A stretch of DNA of 12,040 nucleotides from an uncultured Sutterella sp. (GTDB lineage Bacteria; Pseudomonadota; Gammaproteobacteria; Burkholderiales; Burkholderiaceae_F). This document shows, one piece after another, positions 7,278 through 12,040 of this stretch. The notes under the pieces are model-generated. The model saw nothing but the letters and a program-made list of their open reading frames with translations, ran no database searches and was not told where the DNA came from. The stretch is taken from positions 1 through 12,040 of the forward strand of contig CAAGAT010000041.1 in assembly GCA_900767875.1 (NCBI GenBank), written 5' to 3'. The position numbers and the translations under genes are program-made. Positions within the stretch are counted from its first letter, which is position 1. Every line of letters begins with the position of its first letter.

Positions 7278-8615
7278 ATGTCCGAGATCAGATCCACGTG
7301 GACGAGTCGTCTGGGTTTTGTGTTGGCCAGTGCCGGCGCGGCCATCGGCCTGGGGGCCGTTTGGAAGTTTCCGTATATGGCGGGCACCAACGGCGGCAGC
7401 GCCTTCATGTTTCCGTACGTTGTCCTGTCGCTCACGATTGGTCTGGCCCTCCTGATCGCGGAGGTGGGCCTCGGGCGCACGGGCGGCGGCTGCGCCGTGA
7501 CGACCTACCGCAACATCGGCGGGCGGCGCTGGACCGTCTGGGGGTACCTGGGCATCGTCACGGGCTTTCTGATCCTCTCCTTTTACTCGACCATCGGCGG
7601 CTGGACGCTTTCGTACCTTATGGACGCCGCGCTGGGCCGGGGCCTTGTGACCGACCAAAAGCAGCTCGAGGCCCTCTTTGGGGGCCTGGTGACGAGCCCG
7701 GCCAAGTCCCTCTTCTTTCAGGCGCTCTTTTTGTTCATCACGGGCTGGGTGGCGGCCCGCGACATCCGCCGCGGCATTGAAAAACTGAGCAAGGTGCTCA
7801 TGCCCCTCTTGTTTGTCCTGGTGCTCGTCGTGATCATCCGCGGCGTCACGCTTCCCGGCGCCTTTGAGGGCCTCACTTACCTTTTTGCCTGGAACCCCGA
7901 GGCTTTCAGCTTTGAGAGCCTCTTGTCGGCCATGGGCTTTACGTTCTTTTCGCTTTGCATCGGCACGGGCGGGATGATCACCTACGGCTCGTACCTGTCG
8001 CGCCAAGACAATCTGCTGTCGGGTTGCGGCTGGATCACGATCCTCACGACCGCCGCTTCGCTTCTGGGGGGCCTGATGGTGATGCCGGCGGTCTTTGCCT
8101 TTGGCCTCAATCCTTCCGCGGGGCCGGGCCTGACGTTCATGACCATGCCCGTGGTGTTTGCGCAGCTGCCCTTAGGCACGCTTTTTGCCGTGGCTTTTTA
8201 CGCGTGCCTGGTGATGGCGGCCCTGACAAGCTCCGTGGCGCTTTTGGAAATTCCGGTGGCGTATTTGGCCGATGAGCGCGGCATGAACCGCCTCAAGGCT
8301 TCGGTCATCAGCTCGGTGGCAATCTTTGCCGTCGGGAGCCTGTGCACGTTGTCCTTCGGGCCCTTGGCGGACTTCAAGCCCCTCTTTGGGCGCACCGTTT
8401 TTGACCTCTTTGACTTTTTTTCGAGCAACCTTGCCATGCCCATTGGCGGGCTGGCGTCCTGTGCCCTGGTGGGCTACGTGCGCTGGGCGCAGGTGCGCGA
8501 AGAGATTCGCCTGGGCTCGTCCGTCACGGACGCCAACCTCAAGCTCTACCGCGGGGTGCTGACGATCGGCTGCCCCCTGCTGGTGATCACGGTGCTGATC
8601 ACGGGTCTGATCTGA
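7278..8615 (+). CDS. Neurotransmitter:sodium symporter (NSS) family transporter, copy 3
   Basis: A 445-residue paralogue of copy 2 with no gaps between them; 79 of the first 100 residues are identical by hand count. It is a LeuT-fold Na+ symporter in the inner membrane. TM1 reads AIGLGAVWKFP, and TM8 AALTSSV keeps the Na2 Thr-Ser pair. The TM6 unwound segment is FSLCIGTG (224-231). Residue 230, equivalent to substrate-contacting Phe259 of LeuT, is Thr here but Cys in copies 1 and 2, so substrate preference may differ. Many silent differences from copy 2 show that the duplication is not recent. The ATG aligns with the copy 2 start but has no Shine-Dalgarno; instead the leader contains CACCTCC (7252-7258), which resembles the anti-Shine-Dalgarno itself. 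The substrate is unknown. Confidence 0.94.
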   Translation: MSEIRSTWTSRLGFVLASAGAAIGLGAVWKFPYMAGTNGGSAFMFPYVVLSLTIGLALLIAEVGLGRTGGGCAVTTYRNIGGRRWTVWGYLGIVTGFLILSFYSTIGGWTLSYLMDAALGRGLVTDQKQLEALFGGLVTSPAKSLFFQALFLFITGWVAARDIRRGIEKLSKVLMPLLFVLVLVVIIRGVTLPGAFEGLTYLFAWNPEAFSFESLLSAMGFTFFSLCIGTGGMITYGSYLSRQDNLLSGCGWITILTTAASLLGGLMVMPAVFAFGLNPSAGPGLTFMTMPVVFAQLPLGTLFAVAFYACLVMAALTSSVALLEIPVAYLADERGMNRLKASVISSVAIFAVGSLCTLSFGPLADFKPLFGRTVFDLFDFFSSNLAMPIGGLASCALVGYVRWAQVREEIRLGSSVTDANLKLYRGVLTIGCPLLVITVLITGLI

Positions 8616-8633
8616 CCCGGCACCACCTTGAAC

Positions 8634-8669
8634 AAAAGGCCGCCCCTGCTTGCACTCGGGCGGCCTTTT
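8634..8669 (+). terminator. Intrinsic terminator after NSS copy 3, probably bidirectional
   Basis: AAAAGGCCGCCC (8634-8645) pairs perfectly over 12 bp with GGGCGGCCTTTT (8658-8669) around a 12-nt loop. The symmetric A and T ends let it act in both directions, so it can also stop transcripts from the convergent methyltransferase gene. Confidence 0.85.
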
Positions 8670-8732
8670 GCCCTTCAGATCCGCTCGTCGTCGGGGGGCG
8701 AGAGAAAGTACTCGAAGGGTTTTGCGACAGTG

Positions 8733-8763
8733 CCTCAAAGCCCCGTCTCATGGGGCTTGGAGG
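8733..8763 (-). other. Hairpin just downstream of the methyltransferase gene
   Basis: CCTC-AAGCCCC pairs with GGGGCTT-GAGG across one mismatch, with a 7-nt loop, giving 11 paired bases. It lies 10 bp past the methyltransferase stop. There is no real T-run on that strand, so it may protect the 3' end or assist the terminator at 8634-8669 rather than terminate by itself. Confidence 0.4.
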
Positions 8764-8773
8764 GGCCAAACGG

Positions 8774-9577
8774 TCAGTCTCCGTTTAAAAGCCGGCGGCG
8801 GCGCTGTTCAAAAAGGCACACGGCGGCGGCCGCACCGACGTTGAGCGACTCACAGGCCGACTCGATCGGAATGAGATAGCGCTCATCCGAGACGGCCAGC
8901 GCCCGCTGCGACAGGCCCGGCCCCTCGGCGCCCATCATCCACACCACGGGCTTGGCTTCCCAGCCCGGGGTTCTGAATAGATCCATCCCGCCGCGCGCGT
9001 CGGCGGCCAGAATCCGGCCCGTAAAGAGCGTGTGGATTTCCTCGGGGGCGACGTTTTCATAAAGCTTGGCGGTAAAGTGCGCACCCATGCCCGCGCGCAA
9101 CACCTTAGGGGCCCAGAAACCGGCGGAGCCGCAGCTTGCGGCAATATGGCGCACTCCGGCGGCCAGAGCCGTGCGAATGAGCGTGCCCATGTTGCCTGCG
9201 TCCTGCACCCCGTCAAGGTACAGGGCATCTTCGGCAATCGGCTTGGCGGGGCGCTCGGCGCTGCTCGCAGCCACCTCCACCATCAGACCCGAGCCGTTTT
9301 CCACCGGGCACACCGCGTCGTAAAGCTTGTCGGCCACGACGAGCATGCGCGCGCCCGTCTTTTCCGAGACGCGCTCGGCGAGGTCCGCCGCTTCCCGCGT
9401 GAGGCCATGCTCGCGCAGGATCACCAGCAGCGCCTGCGCGTGCTTTTCACAGATCATTTCCGCCAGATGAATGCCTTCGGCCAGGGTCGAGCCCGCTTTC
9501 TTGGCGCCGCGGGGATTTTCACTGATGCGCCTCCAGCGCTTGACGTTTTCGTTGACGGCGGAATTGATGAGGGTCAT
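8774..9577 (-). CDS. TrmH/SpoU-family RNA 2'-O-ribose methyltransferase
   Basis: This SAM-dependent SPOUT enzyme methylates a ribose 2'-OH in rRNA or tRNA; which nucleotide cannot be told from sequence. It has 267 residues. An N-terminal substrate-binding domain (about 1-100) contains AEGIHLAEMI. The catalytic domain shows the three SpoU motifs: LDGVQDAGNMGTLIRTA (121-137) with N129 and R135; MMGAEGPGLS (214-223); and IPIESACESLNVGAAAAV (236-253), part of the trefoil-knot SAM site. I chose the ATG at 9577 because a -10 element (9615-9620) lies about 40 bp upstream, which excludes the longer frame reaching 9709. No Shine-Dalgarno precedes it. Relatives are annotated as TrmH-family, RlmB-like or YsgA-like proteins. 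It is convergent with NSS copy 3 and divergent from the acyl-CoA synthetase. Confidence 0.92.
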   Translation of the reverse strand: MTLINSAVNENVKRWRRISENPRGAKKAGSTLAEGIHLAEMICEKHAQALLVILREHGLTREAADLAERVSEKTGARMLVVADKLYDAVCPVENGSGLMVEVAASSAERPAKPIAEDALYLDGVQDAGNMGTLIRTALAAGVRHIAASCGSAGFWAPKVLRAGMGAHFTAKLYENVAPEEIHTLFTGRILAADARGGMDLFRTPGWEAKPVVWMMGAEGPGLSQRALAVSDERYLIPIESACESLNVGAAAAVCLFEQRRRRLLNGD

Positions 9578-9614
9578 GGGCAAAGAAAAAACATGGGGTT
9601 GACGTACGGCGCGT

Positions 9615-9649
9615 ATTGTATCGCTTCGCCCCCCTCGCCCTGAAGGGCG
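9615..9649 (-). promoter_or_regulatory. Promoter of the methyltransferase gene with overlapping dyad
   Basis: Read leftward, TACAAT (9620-9615) is a good -10. The -35 region, 17-18 bp upstream, is weak. It coincides with the dyad CGCCCT-GA-AGGGCG (9636-9649), whose 6-bp arms are perfect. A repressor binding there would block the promoter, but the dyad could also be chance in GC-rich DNA. Confidence 0.45.
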
Positions 9650-9734
9650 CGGCGGTGTCGGTCGGGCCGTCGGCGTCGGGCGGCGGCACCTCGTCGTGGA
9701 GAAATGCAAACTTCCCCGTCAATCCCGTGTTTTC

Positions 9735-9785
9735 TCATCCGAACGGATGAAGGCCTCGGGAGGGTGCGGGTGCGCGCGGTATAGT
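9735..9785 (+). promoter_or_regulatory. Promoter of the acyl-CoA synthetase gene with upstream dyad
   Basis: TATAGT (9780-9785) is the likely -10; the -35 is poor. Just upstream of the -35 position lies TCATCCG-AA-CGGATGA (9735-9750), a 16-bp dyad with perfect 7-bp arms. Its position suits an operator for a transcription factor, for example one sensing fatty acids or acyl-CoA. The sequence matches no operator that I can name. Confidence 0.45.
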
Positions 9786-9887
9786 TAGCGGATTGCTTAA
9801 TCGAACATTCGGCGGCAAGGCGTGTTCGTGCGCACTTGCCCTTGCGCCATTTTGCGTGCCCTGCCGCCGCCCTAAGGACTGACCGCC

Positions 9888-11732
9888 GTGACCGACTACG
9901 TCGACAACATACAGACGCGCCGCGCCGAAATCGGAGTGCTGCGCACGATTCCGGAGCTGCTCACCCATCACCTCGAGCACCGCTCCCACATTCCGGTGTA
10001 CATGTACTACGACAACCGCACCAAGGAATGGGTCACGCTCACGGTGGCGCAGACCTACGAGCGCGTGATGCGCTGGGCGCGCGCCTTTGCCAAATTGGGT
10101 CTCAAGCGCGGCGAGCGCGTGGCCATGCTCCTGCCCAACGGGATCGACGCCGTGTGCTTTGACATGGCGGCCCTCACCTGTGCCCTCGTGCCCGTTCCTC
10201 TGCACGCCATCGACACGGCAGGCTCCTCGGCCTTCATTTTGCGCGACTCGGGCGCCCGGTACCTCGTCACGACCAAGCTTTCGCGCTGGCGCGACATTGA
10301 AAAGGCGCTGGACCTTCCGGACCTTAACACGGTGGTGATCACCGACGAGGGCATTGAAACCGAAGAGACGCCCTCGCGCACCGTCACGAGCATTGACCAT
10401 TGGCTCGCCACCGGCGAAGGCGCCGAGCTGCCCGCAGGGCCCGAGCCCACGGACCTGGCCGCGCTCGTGTACACCTCGGGCACCACCGGCAAGCCAAAGG
10501 GCGTGATGCTCACGCACCGCGCCCTCATCGCCAACATCAACGGCGTTTTGGGGAACCTTTGCCCCAACACGGACGACGTGTGGCTCTCGTTCCTGCCTCT
10601 GTCGCACACCTTCGAGCGCATCGCTTCCTACTACTTGGCCCTCGGGTGCGGCAACCTCGTGGCCTTTAACCGCAACATTGGCCTCTTGCAGGAAGACCTG
10701 CGCATCGTGCGTCCCACCATCATGATGAGCGTGCCGCGCGTGTACGAAAAGATCTACTCCAAGATCCAGGACCGTCTCGCGCAGAAGTCGCCCTTTGTCA
10801 AGAAGATGTTCAACTGGGCCGTGGACGTGGGCTGGCGGCGCTTCTGCAAAGCCAACGGGCTGCCGTGCCCGGCGGGTTTCTCGGCGATTTTTGATCCCTT
10901 GGTCGCCGGGTTCCTGGACCGTAAGGTGGGCGCGGGCGTCCGCGGCATCTTCGGCGGGCGTCCGCGCGTGTTCATCTCGGGCGGTGCGGCCTTTAATCCG
11001 ATCGTCGCCAAGACATTCCTCGCTCTGGGCGTGGAAATCCTGCAGGGCTACGGCATGACCGAAGCCTCCCCGGTGATTTGCGTCAACAAATTCGGCAGCA
11101 ACCACCCGCAGACCGTGGGCATTCCCTTGAACAACCTCGAGCTCAAGCTCGGCCCCAACGACGAGCTGATGGTGCGCGGTCCCAACGTGATGGTGGGCTA
11201 TTGGATGCGCCCCGAGGACACCCGCGCGATTCTCACGGAAGACGGGTGGCTCAAAACGGGCGATCAGGCCGACATTTACAAGAGCGGCCACGTGCGCATC
11301 AAGGGCCGCATCAAGGAAATCATCGTCACGAGCACGGGCGAAAAGATTCCGCCCGCCGATCTCGAGCAGGCCATTGAAGCCGACAACCTTTTTGACCAGG
11401 TGATGGCCGTGGGCGAAGACCGTCAGTACATTGCGTGCCTGGCGGTGGTCAACCCCGAGCAGTTTGCCGCCTTTGCCAAGGAACTCGGCAAGAACCCCGA
11501 AGATCCCGACATCCTCATGGACAAGGACGTGCGCAACGCCGCCCTGCGCCGCATCAAGGCCCTGACGCGCACCTTCCCCAACTACGGGGTGCCGCGCAAC
11601 GTGCGCCTTTTGTCCGAGCCCTGGACCATTGAAAACGGTCTTTTGACCCCCACTCTCAAGCTCAAGCGTGCCCGCATCCGCGAGCGCTATGTGCGTGAGA
11701 TTGAGGAGCTCTACGGAGACCGCCGCGCCTAA
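9888..11732 (+). CDS. Long-chain fatty acid-CoA ligase (FAA1-type, AMP-forming)
   Basis: This enzyme activates fatty acids with ATP and CoA through an acyl-AMP, feeding beta-oxidation or phospholipid synthesis; it acts at the inner membrane face or in the cytosol. It has 614 residues. The adenylate-forming fold shows P-loop YTSGTTGKPKGVMLTH at 195-210, FLPLSHTFER at 235-244, GYGMTE at 387-392 and the hinge segment LKTGD at 455-459. The C-terminal domain has GRIKEIIVTSTGEKIPP (473-489) and TPTLKLKR (587-594), the latter holding the likely catalytic lysine (K591). Length and motifs fit the FAA1-like group better than E. coli FadD (561 aa), so I give no symbol. The start is GTG, supported by AAGGA 9 nt upstream. 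It is a single-gene unit between promoter and terminator. Confidence 0.93.
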   Translation: MTDYVDNIQTRRAEIGVLRTIPELLTHHLEHRSHIPVYMYYDNRTKEWVTLTVAQTYERVMRWARAFAKLGLKRGERVAMLLPNGIDAVCFDMAALTCALVPVPLHAIDTAGSSAFILRDSGARYLVTTKLSRWRDIEKALDLPDLNTVVITDEGIETEETPSRTVTSIDHWLATGEGAELPAGPEPTDLAALVYTSGTTGKPKGVMLTHRALIANINGVLGNLCPNTDDVWLSFLPLSHTFERIASYYLALGCGNLVAFNRNIGLLQEDLRIVRPTIMMSVPRVYEKIYSKIQDRLAQKSPFVKKMFNWAVDVGWRRFCKANGLPCPAGFSAIFDPLVAGFLDRKVGAGVRGIFGGRPRVFISGGAAFNPIVAKTFLALGVEILQGYGMTEASPVICVNKFGSNHPQTVGIPLNNLELKLGPNDELMVRGPNVMVGYWMRPEDTRAILTEDGWLKTGDQADIYKSGHVRIKGRIKEIIVTSTGEKIPPADLEQAIEADNLFDQVMAVGEDRQYIACLAVVNPEQFAAFAKELGKNPEDPDILMDKDVRNAALRRIKALTRTFPNYGVPRNVRLLSEPWTIENGLLTPTLKLKRARIRERYVREIEELYGDRRA

Positions 11733-11785
11733 GGGGCCCTGACCGCTTCGGCCAGAGCGCGCCGAGTCTACTTGCTCTTCTCGCA

Positions 11786-11830
11786 AAAATACCTCGTCAT
11801 GACTATCCATGGCGGGGTATTTTATTTTCC
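11786..11830 (+). terminator. Intrinsic terminator after the acyl-CoA synthetase gene
   Basis: AAAATACCTCG (11786-11796) pairs with CGGGGTATTTT (11813-11823), 11 bp with one T-G wobble around a 16-nt loop. The tail TATTTTATTTT is T-rich. It lies about 50 bp past the stop codon. Confidence 0.8.
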
Positions 11831-11833
11831 GGT

Positions 11834-11849
11834 CTGTCAGTTCTGACAG
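11834..11849. repeat. Inverted repeat CTGTCAG-TT-CTGACAG
   Basis: Two perfect 7-bp arms flank a TT centre, just after the terminator at 11786-11830 and where GC content falls to about 50%. It could be an operator, a hairpin or part of a mobile-element end. A further imperfect pair, GTCGGGTT/AACCCCGAC (11849-11856 with 11871-11879), follows. Confidence 0.4.
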
Positions 11850-11940
11850 TCGGGTTGTCCTCGATGTTGAAACCCCGACGCGGTCAATCCTTGATACTGT
11901 TACCGAGCATATCGTTATTTACCCGAAAGTCGGCTAATGC

Positions 11941-12040
11941 TTACTCAGAGTCTTCCGCCGGAAGGGTCTCTTCCAGATCCTTGACACCAAAGGTCTGCAC
12001 TTCTTCGGAATACAGCATCTTCAGGAACAGCTGATCGCGT
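11941..12040 (-). CDS. C-terminal end of an unidentified protein, 5' part outside the window
   Basis: Reading leftward from the edge, an open frame of 32 codons ends at TAA (11943-11941). The visible tail includes LYSEEVQTFGVKDLEE and ends in an acidic run, PAEDSE. GC content is about 51% here against above 60% in the other genes. The tail gives no family assignment. A transposase is possible, given the lower GC and the inverted repeat about 90 bp beyond the stop, but that is a guess. It is convergent with the acyl-CoA synthetase gene. Confidence 0.55.
   Translation of the reverse strand, partial: RDQLFLKMLYSEEVQTFGVKDLEETLPAEDSE

Noticed and set aside
8675..8773. In-frame coding-like sequence after the methyltransferase stop (ends PPDDERI), suggesting a truncated longer protein
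   Set aside because: Two stop codons interrupt it and the SpoU domain already ends normally after motif 3, so it is probably coincidence.

Overview
The window is about 12 kb of GC-rich DNA (above 60% by eye over most of its length) from a Gram-negative bacterium. Gene content, high GC at third codon positions and extended -10 promoters such as TGC-TATAAC and TGG-TATAAA suit a betaproteobacterium of the Burkholderiales. A gut-associated lineage such as Sutterellaceae is my best guess, but there is no rRNA or other marker to prove it. No tRNA, rRNA, CRISPR array, phage module or complete insertion sequence is visible.

Layout. Left: a possible gene tail (1-72, +) faces a strong leftward terminator (45-79). 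Then comes the branched-chain amino-acid operon ilvB-ilvN-ilvC, transcribed leftward (3516 to 196). It encodes both acetolactate synthase subunits and ketol-acid reductoisomerase, the first two steps of valine/leucine/isoleucine synthesis. A 519-bp divergent region (3517-4035) holds the ilv leader on one strand and, on the other, a promoter and strongly structured 5' UTR for the next gene. Centre: three rightward genes for neurotransmitter:sodium symporter (NSS) family transporters (4036-5367, 5571-6908, 7278-8615). Each has its own -10 element and its own terminator. The second and third are close paralogues (79 of the first 100 residues identical by hand count); the first is more distant. 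Right: a leftward TrmH/SpoU-family RNA 2'-O-methyltransferase (9577 to 8774) is divergent from a rightward FAA1-type long-chain acyl-CoA synthetase (9888-11732). Their shared 310-bp intergenic region carries two small dyads next to the two promoters. The last ~200 bp fall to about 50% GC and contain the 3' end of an unidentified leftward gene.

How the parts relate: ilvBNC makes branched-chain amino acids, and the adjacent NSS array probably moves amino acids or related small molecules by Na+ symport, so the left two thirds is an amino-acid supply neighbourhood. The RNA methyltransferase and acyl-CoA synthetase are housekeeping genes with no evident link. I see no novel multi-gene system. The items most worth checking are the structured leader of the first NSS gene, binding-pocket divergence among the three transporters, the dyads between the last two genes, and the low-GC right edge.
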